Below, piece after piece: positions 18,785 through 27,325 of a stretch of 64,000 nt of DNA. The position numbers and the translations under genes are program-made. This stretch comes from Aeromonas fluvialis (lineage in GTDB: Bacteria > Pseudomonadota > Gammaproteobacteria > Enterobacterales > Aeromonadaceae): NCBI RefSeq assembly GCF_000819885.1, contig NZ_CDBO01000068.1:1-64000 (forward strand). The letters run 5' to 3'. Under the pieces are notes generated by a model. That model was not told the origin of the DNA. It worked only from the letters and a program-made list of their open reading frames with translations, and ran no database searches. Every line of letters starts with the position of its first letter. Positions within the stretch are counted from its first letter, which is position 1.

Positions 18785-19396
18785 ATGGGTGATTTGACGA
18801 TGAATTTCTTACGACCGATGCTGATGGCGGCCATGCTGCTAACCAGCGTTCAGGGCCAGGCCGCCGAGCAGACAGCCGCTCCCGCTGCCGTGCCCCCCAC
18901 CCACGAGGTGGAATTCTTGCGCAGCGCCGACAAGGCCTGTACTGACTGTCACAAGGATCAGGAAGACGTCATGCACGGCAAGCATGGCAAGGCGACCAAT
19001 CCCAACAACCTCAAACCGGTGACCTGCACCAACTGTCACGGCCAGCCCTCGCCCAAACACCGGGAAGGGGTCAAGGATGTGATGCGCTTTAGCAACAGCT
19101 TTAGCGACAATAAGAGCACAGAGGCGTACCCCATCGTGGAGCAGAACAGCGTCTGCATGAGCTGCCACGAACCCAAGCCCCTGCGCGAGGCGCTCTGGGC
19201 CCACGACGTGCACGCCACCAAGCTCACCTGCACCAGCTGCCACGCTCTGCACCCTGCCAAGGAGCCCATGGTGGAGATCCCGGAAACAACCCGCATCAAG
19301 CTCTGCGTCGACTGCCACAGCAAACAGCATGAAGCGGCCAAGGCCAAGGTCGAGGCAAACCAGACCAAGGTGACCCCGGGCAAGGAGGCATCATGA
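18785..19396 (+). CDS. nrfB: Pentahaem cytochrome NrfB
   Basis: A 203-residue periplasmic electron carrier that passes electrons from NrfCD to NrfA. Five CxxCH sites are visible (CTDCH, CTNCH, CMSCH, CTSCH, CVDCH) after a signal peptide ending QGQAA. GGAGG at 18774-18778 is six bases from ATG 18785. The C-terminus is a Lys/Glu-rich tail. Its stop overlaps the nrfC start (ATGA, 19393-19396). Confidence 0.95.
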   Translation: MGDLTMNFLRPMLMAAMLLTSVQGQAAEQTAAPAAVPPTHEVEFLRSADKACTDCHKDQEDVMHGKHGKATNPNNLKPVTCTNCHGQPSPKHREGVKDVMRFSNSFSDNKSTEAYPIVEQNSVCMSCHEPKPLREALWAHDVHATKLTCTSCHALHPAKEPMVEIPETTRIKLCVDCHSKQHEAAKAKVEANQTKVTPGKEAS

Positions 19397-20073
19397 GCTG
19401 CTCTCGCCGTCAATTCATGGCGGGGATGAGCGCCGGGGCCCTCATCATGATGACGGGGCCGACCCGCTCGCTCGCCAGCTCTCTCGCCCACACCCAGACC
19501 ATCGACGGGGTGCGCTACGGCATGCTGCATGACGAGCAGGCCTGCATCGGCTGCACCGCCTGCATGGACGCCTGCCGGGAAGTGAACCAGGTGCCGGAGG
19601 GGGTCTCGCGCCTCGAGATCATCCGCTCCGGCCCCGTTGGAGAGTATCCTGACGCCGAGTACCACTTCTTTCGCAAGTCCTGCCAACACTGCGAGAACGC
19701 CCCCTGCGTCCACGTCTGCCCCACCGGCGCCTCCCATATCCGTATGGAGGATGGCATCGTCGATGTGGACGCGGATCTCTGCGTCGGTTGCATGTATTGC
19801 CTGGCCGCCTGCCCCTATCAGGTGCGCTTCATCAACCCGGTCACCCGGGTCGCCGACAAGTGCGACTTTTGCCGCAAAACCAACCTGGCGGCGGGCAAGG
19901 AGCCGGCCTGCGTGGAATCCTGCCCCACCAAGGCGCTGGTGTTTGGCAACCTGGATGATCCCGATAACCCGCTCTCCCAACGGCTGGTGAAGGAGACCAC
20001 CTATCGCTACAAGCAGGCGCTCGGCACCTCGCCCAAGATGTACCGCGTGCCCAAAGGGGAGATAAAGTCATGA
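19393..20073 (+). CDS. nrfC: NrfC, 4x[4Fe-4S] electron-transfer subunit
   Basis: A 226-residue periplasmic ferredoxin-like subunit with a twin-arginine signal (SCSRRQFMAG at residues 2-11). Cysteine clusters CIGCTACMDACR, CQHCENAPCVHVCP, CVGCMYCLAACP and CDFC...CVESCP supply the four [4Fe-4S] centres. With NrfD it oxidises menaquinol and reduces NrfB. It is coupled by ATGA overlaps to nrfB before it and nrfD after it. Confidence 0.95.
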   Translation: MSCSRRQFMAGMSAGALIMMTGPTRSLASSLAHTQTIDGVRYGMLHDEQACIGCTACMDACREVNQVPEGVSRLEIIRSGPVGEYPDAEYHFFRKSCQHCENAPCVHVCPTGASHIRMEDGIVDVDADLCVGCMYCLAACPYQVRFINPVTRVADKCDFCRKTNLAAGKEPACVESCPTKALVFGNLDDPDNPLSQRLVKETTYRYKQALGTSPKMYRVPKGEIKS

Positions 20074-21026
20074 CCATGCAAGAGGCATTTCACTTCCCCT
20101 CTCTCGTTTGGAACTGGCCGATCGCCATTTACCTGTTCCTGCTCGGCATCTCCGCCGGGGCCGCCACCCTGGCTGTGCTGCTGCGCCGCAAGGGGGCTGG
20201 CAGCGAGAGCGGTATCATCAAGGCGACTGCCATCCTGGCACCCGCGAGCGTGATCCTGGGCTTGTTGATCCTCATCTTCCACCTGGCCCGTCCCTGGACC
20301 TTCTGGAAGCTGATGTTCCACTACCAGTTCGACTCCGTGATGTCGATGGGTGTCATGCTGTTCCAGCTCTATATGGCGGTGTTGTTCGCCTGGCTGACGG
20401 TGGTGTTCAGAAGCGAGATCGAGGGGCTGCGCGTCCGGTGGTTTCAGGATAAGTTCGCCTTTGTGGATGGCCTGATCGCCCTGTTGGCTCGCGTCGAGCG
20501 GCTGCTGGCCCCCGTCCTGCTGCTGCTGGCGGTGCTGCTCGGGGCCTATACAGGCTTCCTGCTCTCGGCGCTCAAGACCTACCCGCTGCTGAACAACCCG
20601 GTATTGCCGGTGCTGTTTCTGGTCTCGGGCATCAGCTCGGGCATCGCCTCTACCATTTTGCTGGCGGTGACTCTGTTCAAGGAGAACCACCACAGCCAGG
20701 GGGTCAGTTTCGTGCACCGCTTCGAGCGTCCCATGCTGGCGGTAGAGATCCTGCTGCTGGTCTGCTTCTTTACCGGCCTCTACTTCGGTGGCGGCCAGAA
20801 AGAGGTGGCCATGTGGGCCGCCATCGGCAGCGGTTTCTGGGCCCAGGTGTTCTGGGTGGGAGTAGTGGGTATTGGCATGGTGTTGCCCCAACTGATCGCC
20901 TTCCTGACCCCGGCCCCCCTGCGGGAGAAGAGCGGCCATCTGGTGCTGGTATGCAGCCTGACCCTGGTGGGGATCCTGCTGTTGCGCTACTTCGTGCTCT
21001 ACGCCGGTCAGATGACAGTGGTATAA
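20070..21026 (+). CDS. nrfD: NrfD, menaquinol-oxidising membrane subunit
   Basis: A 318-residue polytopic protein of the NrfD/PsrC family (about eight spans), starting in the cytoplasmic membrane with WNWPIAIYLFLLGISAGA. It binds menaquinol and hands electrons to NrfC. It starts at the ATGA that ends nrfC and is followed by a very strong terminator, so nrfABCD can form its own transcript. Confidence 0.95.
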   Translation: MTMQEAFHFPSLVWNWPIAIYLFLLGISAGAATLAVLLRRKGAGSESGIIKATAILAPASVILGLLILIFHLARPWTFWKLMFHYQFDSVMSMGVMLFQLYMAVLFAWLTVVFRSEIEGLRVRWFQDKFAFVDGLIALLARVERLLAPVLLLLAVLLGAYTGFLLSALKTYPLLNNPVLPVLFLVSGISSGIASTILLAVTLFKENHHSQGVSFVHRFERPMLAVEILLLVCFFTGLYFGGGQKEVAMWAAIGSGFWAQVFWVGVVGIGMVLPQLIAFLTPAPLREKSGHLVLVCSLTLVGILLLRYFVLYAGQMTVV

Positions 21027-21038
21027 AGGGATGTATCA

Positions 21039-21071
21039 CAAGCGCCAGCCGCCCATGGCGGCTGGCGCTTG
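21039..21071 (+). terminator. Terminator after nrfABCD
   Basis: A perfect 15-bp stem (CAAGCGCCAGCCGCC / GGCGGCTGGCGCTTG) with a CAT loop, followed by TTTGTTGTT. It separates nrfD from nrfE and makes two transcription units likely. Confidence 0.88.
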
Positions 21072-21201
21072 TTTGTTGTTAACCTAATGAATTTCTGGTC
21101 ATGCCACACCCGCGGCCAACCGAGTTACTCCACCAAACGGGAGACAAGGCGGCGTGTGTGCCATGACATGAATAACATCGAAGAGTGAACCTGGAGGTTG
21201 T

Positions 21202-23157
21202 GTGCTGGCAGAGTTCGGCTATCTCTCACTGTTGCTGGCAACCCTGCTCTCCCTGATGCAGGGGTTACTGCCCTGGCTCGGCCTGCGGCTCGCCTCCCCC
21301 CCCTTGCTCGGCTGTGCCAGACCATTGGCACTGTTCAATGCGGCCCTGCTTGGCGCTTCTCTGGTACTGCTCGGGATCTGCTTTGCCCAGAATGACTTCA
21401 CCCTGACCTATGTGGCCCAGCACGCCAACAGCGCCCTGCCCCTGGGCTACAAGATAGCGGCGGTGTGGGGCGGCCACGAGGGCTCCATGCTCTTCTTCGT
21501 CTTCGCGCTGGCCCTGTGGGGGGCGCTGGTGGCGCTGTGCGCCAGGCGGGTCGACCCGCTGATCCTGGTGCGGGTGCTGGCCATCCTGGGACTGATGGTG
21601 GGAGGCTTTGCCCTCTACACCCTGGTCTTCTCCAGCCCCTTCGATCGAATTTTCCCGGGGCCGCAGGAGGGGCGCGACCTCAACCCCATGCTGCAGGATA
21701 TCGGCCTGATCCTGCACCCGCCCCTGCTCTATCTGGGTTACGTCGGGTTTGCGGTCAACTTCGCATTTGCCATGGCGGCACTGCACTCGGGCCGGCTCGA
21801 TGGCGCCGTGGCCCACTGGAGCCGCCCTTGGGCGCTCGGCTCCTGGGTGTTTCTCACCGCCGGCATCGTGCTCGGCTCCTGGTGGGCCTACTGTGAGCTT
21901 GGTTGGGGCGGCTGGTGGTTCTGGGATCCGGTGGAAAACGCCTCCCTGCTGCCCTGGCTGCTGGGCACTGCCCTGCTCCATGCGCTTGTAGTCTGCGAGA
22001 AGCGCGGCGCCTACGGTCACGCCATGCTGCTGCTCTCCATTTTCACCTTCTCCCTGAGTCTGCTCGGCACCTTTGTGGTGCGCTCCGGCGTGCTCACCTC
22101 GGTGCACGCCTTTGCGGTGGATCCGGATCGCGGCCTCACCCTGTTGCTGCTGCTCGGCCTGCTGCTCACCACAGCATTGACCCTGTTTGCCCTGCGGGCC
22201 GATACCCGCGCCCCCTACGCCCGCTTCGGCTTACTGTCCAAGGAGGGGCTGCTCGGCGCCGCCATCCTGCTGCTCTGCGTGGCCTGTGCCAGCGTGCTGC
22301 TCGGCACCTTCTACCCCATGGTGTTCAAGTCCCTCCATCTGGGCTCCCTCTCGGTGGGCGCTCCCTACTTCAACACCATCTTCGTGCCGCTGGCCCTGCT
22401 GCTGATGGCCTTGATGACCCTGCTGCCGCGCCTGCGCTGGCAGGGGCTGAGTATTGACACCCGCCTTACCCGCTGGCTGCCGCCGCTCTTTGGCCTGCTG
22501 GGCGGGGGACTCTTGACCCTCGCCTATCGGGAGTTTGGCCCCTTGAGCTGGATGGGACTGGTCGCCAACGTGCTGAGCCTCTGGCTGGTGGCCAGCCTGC
22601 TGATGCACTTCTCGTTCAGGCAGGTGAATGGGCGGGCAAGCCGGCTGGGTAGCCTGCTCGCCCATCTCGGGGTGGCGGTGTGCGCCCTCGGCATCACTCA
22701 GGTGAGCCACTACAGCCAGGAGGTTGGTACCGTGCTCGAGGCGGGCAAACCCTACCAGCTCGGTGCCTATGAGTTTCGCTATGAGGGGAGCGAGGCGCTG
22801 ATCGGCCCCAACTACACCGCCGAGCGCATCACCCTGAGCGTGCACAAGGGGGGTAAGGAGGTGGCCCGCCTGATGCCGGAGCGGCGCCACTACAGCGTGC
22901 GCACCATGAACATGAACGAGCCGGGCATCGCGTGGGGGCTGTTTGGCGATCTCTACGTGGTGCTTGGCGAGAAGATGGGTCCGAACGCCTACGCCATGCG
23001 CCTGCACTACAAGCCGCTGGTGCGCTGGATCTGGCTGGGGGGCATACTGATGATGGCGGGTGGGGCCCTGCGCCTGCTTGCCCGCCGTCCTTTGCTGGCC
23101 TCCCACCCGGCGGCAGCCACCTCGCCTCGCCCTTGCCTCGAACAGGAGTCCCTATGA
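21202..23157 (+). CDS. nrfE: NrfE, CcmF-type haem lyase subunit
   Basis: A 651-residue multi-span membrane protein of the CcmF/NrfE family. The tryptophan-rich haem-handling motif WGGWWFWDPVENAS lies near residue 235, with HPPLLYLGYVGF upstream. With NrfF and NrfG it forms the lyase specialised for the CWSCK haem of NrfA. The start is GTG 21202 with GGAGG four bases upstream. About 130 bases of untranslated DNA and a terminator separate it from nrfD; no clear promoter is seen in that gap. The end overlaps the next gene (ATGA). Confidence 0.92.
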   Translation: MLAEFGYLSLLLATLLSLMQGLLPWLGLRLASPPLLGCARPLALFNAALLGASLVLLGICFAQNDFTLTYVAQHANSALPLGYKIAAVWGGHEGSMLFFVFALALWGALVALCARRVDPLILVRVLAILGLMVGGFALYTLVFSSPFDRIFPGPQEGRDLNPMLQDIGLILHPPLLYLGYVGFAVNFAFAMAALHSGRLDGAVAHWSRPWALGSWVFLTAGIVLGSWWAYCELGWGGWWFWDPVENASLLPWLLGTALLHALVVCEKRGAYGHAMLLLSIFTFSLSLLGTFVVRSGVLTSVHAFAVDPDRGLTLLLLLGLLLTTALTLFALRADTRAPYARFGLLSKEGLLGAAILLLCVACASVLLGTFYPMVFKSLHLGSLSVGAPYFNTIFVPLALLLMALMTLLPRLRWQGLSIDTRLTRWLPPLFGLLGGGLLTLAYREFGPLSWMGLVANVLSLWLVASLLMHFSFRQVNGRASRLGSLLAHLGVAVCALGITQVSHYSQEVGTVLEAGKPYQLGAYEFRYEGSEALIGPNYTAERITLSVHKGGKEVARLMPERRHYSVRTMNMNEPGIAWGLFGDLYVVLGEKMGPNAYAMRLHYKPLVRWIWLGGILMMAGGALRLLARRPLLASHPAAATSPRPCLEQESL

Positions 23158-23732
23158 GATCCCGCCTGCGCCTCTTTCTGCCCCTGCTCCTGACCCTGGG
23201 CCTCGGCGCCCTGCTCCTGCTCGGTCTTGGCAACAACCCCTACAGCCAGGATGAGGCTACCCTGAGCCGCACCCTGCCGGCCTGGCAGAGTGAGAACTTG
23301 CTGGGAGGGGCGGCCATTGACACCGCCAGCCTGAAAGGGGAGCCATTTGTGCTCAATGTCTGGGCCAGCTGGTGCCCCAACTGCCGTGCCGAGCACTCGT
23401 TGCTGGGCGAGCTGGCAAGCACAGTGCCACTCTACGGCCTCAACTATCGGGACAAGGGGGATGCAGCCCGCGCCTGGCTGGTGGAGGCGGGCAACCCCTA
23501 TCGCGCCGTGCTGGCCGACCCGGACGGCAAGCTTGCCCTGGAGCTCGGCGTCTATGGCACGCCGGAGACCTATCTGTTCGACGCCGACGGCACCCTGCTC
23601 ACCCGCCACACGGGTCTGCTCACCCAGGAGATCTGGCAGCGCCTGTTTGTGCCCCTGCTCGGCAAGTCGCGCGCCGACGCACAAACAAAATCCGCCGGGT
23701 CTGCCCCATCGACTCGGGAGACACAGTCATGA
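23154..23732 (+). CDS. DsbE/CcmG-type periplasmic thioredoxin of the nrf cluster (NrfX-like)
   Basis: A 192-residue membrane-anchored thioredoxin-fold protein. One N-terminal helix (about 7-25) is followed by the active site WCPNC at residues 73-77 and the YGTPETYLFDADG segment typical of CcmG/DsbE. It keeps apocytochrome cysteines reduced for haem ligation. E. coli nrf lacks this gene, but other gammaproteobacterial nrf clusters (Pasteurellaceae) carry one here, sometimes named nrfX. AGGAG precedes ATG 23154, and both ends overlap neighbours by ATGA. Confidence 0.9.
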   Translation: MRSRLRLFLPLLLTLGLGALLLLGLGNNPYSQDEATLSRTLPAWQSENLLGGAAIDTASLKGEPFVLNVWASWCPNCRAEHSLLGELASTVPLYGLNYRDKGDAARAWLVEAGNPYRAVLADPDGKLALELGVYGTPETYLFDADGTLLTRHTGLLTQEIWQRLFVPLLGKSRADAQTKSAGSAPSTRETQS

Positions 23733-24907
23733 CGTGCCGTCCTCTTGCCACGGCCCTGCTGATCCTCGGCCTGTGCCTGAGTGCAAGTTCGTTTGCCAGC
23801 GGGGTCGATACCTATGAGTTTCACCACCCCGAGCGGCAGACCCGCGCCCAGGATCTCGCCCGCGCCCTGCGCTGCCCCCAGTGCCAGAACCAGAACCTGG
23901 TGGAGTCCAACTCCCCCATCGCGCGGGATCTGCGCCTCGAGGTCTACCGCTGGGTGGACGAGGGGCAGAGCGATGAAGAGGTGATCGCCCGCATGACCCG
24001 TCGCTTTGGCGACTTCGTGCGCTACGATCCCCCCTTCAAGGCCAGCACGGCGCTGCTGTGGGGCGGCCCAGCCCTGCTGCTGGGGCTTGCGCTGCTGACG
24101 TTCGGCCGCCGCCTGAGGAACAAGGGGACTCAAGCGATCGCCATTGATGGCGACACAGGCCGCGCCGGTGTCGATCATCGCAGTGCGCTGAACCGCCGGA
24201 TCATGGCCGAGCAGCAAGCCGGGCTCTCCCCCGACCTTCCCCTCTATCGGGAGCTGATCGCCGCCAATCTGGCCAATGCCACCCCGGTCCCCGAGCAGGC
24301 ACTCAGGGCCCGGCTGGCCCTGGCCCCCAAAGCCCACCATGCCCGCTACATCTGGCTGCTGGGCGCTCTGCTGCTGGCAGGGCTCTCAAGCTTTTACGCC
24401 AGTACAGGCCGCTATCAGGCGTGGCAAGCGCATCAGTCGCACCCCGACCCCCTGGCGGGCCTGAGCCCTCGGGATCTGCAAGACAAGGAGCTGGGGGCCC
24501 TGCATCAGACGCTGCAGAGTAACCCAGCGGATCTCGACAGCTGGGCGGCGCTGGGCCAGCTCTATCTCTATCGGGATGAATACGACAATGCCTGGCTTGC
24601 CTACCAGCGTTTGGCGCTGCTCGAAGGGGGGGCCAGCGCCGCCACCCTGGCCGCCCAGGCCACGGTGCGCTACTACCAGGCGGGCCAGCAGCTCACGCCC
24701 GAGGCCCGGCGCCTGCTCGATGCCGCGCTCGAGCTCGACAAGGGGGAAGTGAGTGCCCTGATGCTGCTCGCCTCCGATCACTTCCTGCACGCCCGCTACA
24801 GTCAGGCCATTGCGCTGTGGCAGCAACTGCTCGATGGCGAGCGCCCTCGCATCAACCGGGCTGCGCTGATTGAGGCAATTCAGACCGCGCGGATGATGGG
24901 AGGCTAG
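23729..24907 (+). CDS. NrfF-NrfG fusion: haem lyase thiol subunit plus TPR subunit
   Basis: A 392-residue protein that joins two E. coli proteins. Residues 1-130 are NrfF/CcmH: a signal peptide, the LRCPQC motif (Cys49, Cys52), and a membrane helix at about 107-125. Residues from about 150 resemble NrfG/CcmI: a second helix at about 207-224 and a periplasmic TPR domain at about 255-390 that binds the C-terminus of apo-NrfA. The start is ATG 23729, overlapping the stop of the DsbE-like gene. The reading frame is continuous through the junction, so this is a true fusion and not a frameshift. A terminator follows. Confidence 0.88.
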   Translation: MTCRPLATALLILGLCLSASSFASGVDTYEFHHPERQTRAQDLARALRCPQCQNQNLVESNSPIARDLRLEVYRWVDEGQSDEEVIARMTRRFGDFVRYDPPFKASTALLWGGPALLLGLALLTFGRRLRNKGTQAIAIDGDTGRAGVDHRSALNRRIMAEQQAGLSPDLPLYRELIAANLANATPVPEQALRARLALAPKAHHARYIWLLGALLLAGLSSFYASTGRYQAWQAHQSHPDPLAGLSPRDLQDKELGALHQTLQSNPADLDSWAALGQLYLYRDEYDNAWLAYQRLALLEGGASAATLAAQATVRYYQAGQQLTPEARRLLDAALELDKGEVSALMLLASDHFLHARYSQAIALWQQLLDGERPRINRAALIEAIQTARMMGG

Positions 24908-24983
24908 CCCGGCAGATCCGTTGCTTCTTGTCAGGTCGTTAGCGCCTTCTTCCTGCCAAGCTCTGCGTAATGCCAATCAATGC

Positions 24984-25008
24984 AAACACCCCCATGTAGG
25001 GGGTGTTT
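24984..25008. terminator. Convergent terminator between nrfFG and phnX remnant
   Basis: AAACACCCCC / GGGGGTGTTT, a 10-bp stem with a five-base loop. It is followed by TTGTTATT on the plus strand and by TTTGCATTG on the minus strand. Confidence 0.8.
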
Positions 25009-25048
25009 TGTTATTCGCTCACCTTGGCAGGTTTATCTCGACACCCGC

Positions 25049-25678
25049 TTAAGGTCTCTCGCCAGCGGCCAGACGACGGTTGATATCGGCGATAACCGGG
25101 GCGATATCGGCAAGGGTATCAATCACATAGTGTGCCCCCGCCGCCCGCAGTTTGGCCTCAGCCGGTGCGCGCCGGGCGGCGATTTCGGCTTCGCTCATGG
25201 CGGCGAACTCCTCCCAAGTGGCGCCAAACTCGTTGCCGGAGACCGACAGGCCCACCGTCCACATGCCGGCATTCAGCCCTTCGCTGATACCCGGCACGGC
25301 GTCATCCACCTTGATGCAGCGATGCACCGCGCTCACTCCCAGCTCAATCACGTTGGCCAGCGCCATCCAGGGACCGGGGCGACCACCAGCCTTGAGATCA
25401 TCTGTGGCGACCCAGTGATCCGGGCGATAGCCGTGATCGGCCGCAGCTGGCACCAGCGCCTCCATCACCGGACGGGGGTAACCGGAGCAGGAGCCAATGC
25501 GCAGCCCCTGACCCCGCAGAGCGTCCAGCACCGGCAGCACACCGGGGATGGGGGCGGCAAAGCGGGTCACGGCGGCAATCTGTAGCGGCATAAAGGTGTG
25601 ATAGAGGTGATCCACCTCGGCGTGGCTCATGGGGTGGCCGAAGCGAGCCTGCCAGTCGGAGGGAGTCCCCTTTCGCAT
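25049..25678 (-). pseudogene. phnX: 5'-truncated phosphonoacetaldehyde hydrolase (phnX)
   Basis: The 209 residues match the C-terminal three quarters of PhnX, the HAD enzyme that splits phosphonoacetaldehyde into acetaldehyde and phosphate (full length about 270). The conserved [36 protein letters not shown] and [23 protein letters not shown] segments are all present. The first 60 or so residues are missing. They should contain the nucleophile (DWAGT motif) and the Schiff-base lysine of the cap (GLxKxxHI). The frame opens at an ATG that overlaps the mtfA stop (TAATG), so the lost part was replaced by mtfA sequence. No phnW is nearby. The protein, if made, cannot be an active phosphonatase. 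Confidence 0.85.
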
Positions 25679-26508
25679 TAAGATGGGTTATCTGGATTGA
25701 TGGCGCGGGATCCCGTAACGCCCGCCCCCGCCAGCAAACGGGTGGCCGGAAAACGCAGGGCGGGATCCTGACTGAAAAACTGGCACAGTTGCCGGTATAC
25801 CGCGGGATAGACCTGCTGCAGCCGCAGCGGATCGGTAAAGAAACACTCGCAGCTGACGGCGAAAAACTCCGCGGGATGTTCGGCCGCATAGGGATCGATA
25901 GCGGTCACTTCGTCCCGGTCGAGCTGCTGGCAGATCGCATCGAAGGCTGTCTGAAAGGCCTGTTGCCAGAGTTGGCTGCTCATCTGCCCCGGCAACGGCG
26001 GCGCACCGTCCGCCTCACCGCCCAGCATATCGAGCTTGTGGGCCAGCTCGTGGATCACCAGATTAAAGCCGTCCCAGTCGCCATCTTGCTGCAACTCGCT
26101 CCAGGCCAGCACCAGCGGCCCTTGCGGCCAGGATTCGCCAGCGTTCTCCTCTTCAAACTCGCTCACCAGCCCGAACTCATCCTGTACCTCCTGGCGCCGG
26201 GTTACGGGTTCGGGAATGATGATGATTTCGTGAAACCCGCGATACCAGTCAAGGCCGAGGTGCATAATAGGCAACGCCGCCTGCAGCGCCAGCACCGCCT
26301 GTTGACGGCGGCTGAGATCTACCCCGATCAGGGTCAGGGTCTTGCGTTTGAGCAGCTGTTGCCCCAACCCGATAAGCGTCGTCTGCTCGGTGTCGCTGAG
26401 CCCTTGCAAGATGGGCACCGCCGCCAGCGCCTGACGCCACAGCGCCAGCTCATCCTCACTCATGGACGTTTGCGGACGACCACCCAGCCATTTGAACCAT
26501 CCCAGCAC
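25678..26508 (-). CDS. mtfA: MtfA, zinc peptidase and Mlc titration factor
   Basis: A 276-residue gluzincin peptidase (E. coli 265) that binds and inactivates the repressor Mlc, raising ptsG expression. The zinc motif HELAH is at residues 153-157, and the third ligand Glu214 is in AEFFAV. The start is GTG 26508 with GGAG five bases upstream; the protein then starts MLGWFKWL as in E. coli. An Mlc-like repressor is encoded at 8654-9865. Its stop codon overlaps the start of the truncated phnX. Confidence 0.92.
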   Translation of the reverse strand: MLGWFKWLGGRPQTSMSEDELALWRQALAAVPILQGLSDTEQTTLIGLGQQLLKRKTLTLIGVDLSRRQQAVLALQAALPIMHLGLDWYRGFHEIIIIPEPVTRRQEVQDEFGLVSEFEEENAGESWPQGPLVLAWSELQQDGDWDGFNLVIHELAHKLDMLGGEADGAPPLPGQMSSQLWQQAFQTAFDAICQQLDRDEVTAIDPYAAEHPAEFFAVSCECFFTDPLRLQQVYPAVYRQLCQFFSQDPALRFPATRLLAGAGVTGSRAINPDNPS

Positions 26509-26539
26509 GCCTACTCCTTCTTTTGATGCAAACAACAGG

Positions 26540-26977
26540 TCACAGCAGTTTGACGAACCGTTTCGGCCGCTCCTGATAATCCTGCGCCAGATAGAAACGG
26601 TGCGCTGCCTCGCGCTTGAGACTGCTGGATAGCTCCAGCTGGGCGCAACCTGCGGCCCACGCCATCTCTTCGGCTCCCTTGAGCAGGGCTGCGCCCACTC
26701 CCGCCCCTCTTGCCCCTTCATCGACAACCAGTGCCGAGATCAGGCCCCAAGCTGGTGCAACATGCAGCGGATCCAGCTTGTGCCACACCAGCACGCCGAC
26801 CACTTTATCGGCCAGGGAGGCGAGCAGCACAACGCTCGCGGGATCCGGCGCCAACAGGCGCGCCGTCACGTCACCGCCCTCGGCAGGATACCCCAATTGG
26901 CTGAACAGGTGGGCGATGGCGCTCCCGTCGTCGGCCTCAGGGGGACGGATCGTCAACGTCTCAGGGTCATTTTTCAT
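26540..26977 (-). CDS. GNAT-family N-acetyltransferase
   Basis: A 145-residue acetyl-CoA-dependent acetyltransferase. The acetyl-CoA pyrophosphate loop is ARGAGVGAALL near residue 87, following the strand GLISALVVDE, and the C-terminal part AAHRFYLAQDYQE matches the family end. ATG 26977 has GAGG six bases upstream; ATG 27010 and others are less supported. The substrate is unknown. It is 31 bases upstream of mtfA and may be co-transcribed. Confidence 0.88.
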   Translation of the reverse strand: MKNDPETLTIRPPEADDGSAIAHLFSQLGYPAEGGDVTARLLAPDPASVVLLASLADKVVGVLVWHKLDPLHVAPAWGLISALVVDEGARGAGVGAALLKGAEEMAWAAGCAQLELSSSLKREAAHRFYLAQDYQERPKRFVKLL

Positions 26978-27325
26978 TGTTGGCCTCATGTTTGCTTTCC
27001 ATTGTGTTACGCCCGTCACATTGTCCGGCGCAGATCAACAAGGAGGATCTCATCTTTACTCATAGAAAACGCTGCCTGCCATTATCCCCCCACCCTTGTC
27101 AATTCACAAATTTGCAACAATGCAACATTTTTCGCTGGGAAGCACCGATACAACTCGATATGTTACAAGCCATGCATGGCGCGTGTTTGCGCTCTGCTTA
27201 ACCCCTCAACCTTGCGCTCATTTGTTAACTGGATTGTTAACAAACAGGGCCGAAAACAGTGACAGAGAGCGAGGCCAAGATCTCGCCAAGACAGCGCCAC
27301 AAACACAACAAAGGAGTTGTTGTAC
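26978..27325 (+). promoter_or_regulatory. Divergent control region, GNAT / AGCS symporter
   Basis: A 348-base region without a gene. It contains two direct TTGTTAAC repeats at 27222-27229 and 27234-27241, 12 bases apart (about one helical turn). The second lies in the palindrome TTGTTAACAA. They sit about 95 bases before the symporter start and could be an operator. I looked for a glycine riboswitch, which precedes the similar gene in Vibrio, and saw no aptamer core. Confidence 0.35.

Noticed and set aside
27000-27325. Glycine riboswitch before the AGCS symporter
   Set aside because: Expected from the Vibrio homologue, but no glycine aptamer core sequence or tandem arrangement is visible in the leader.
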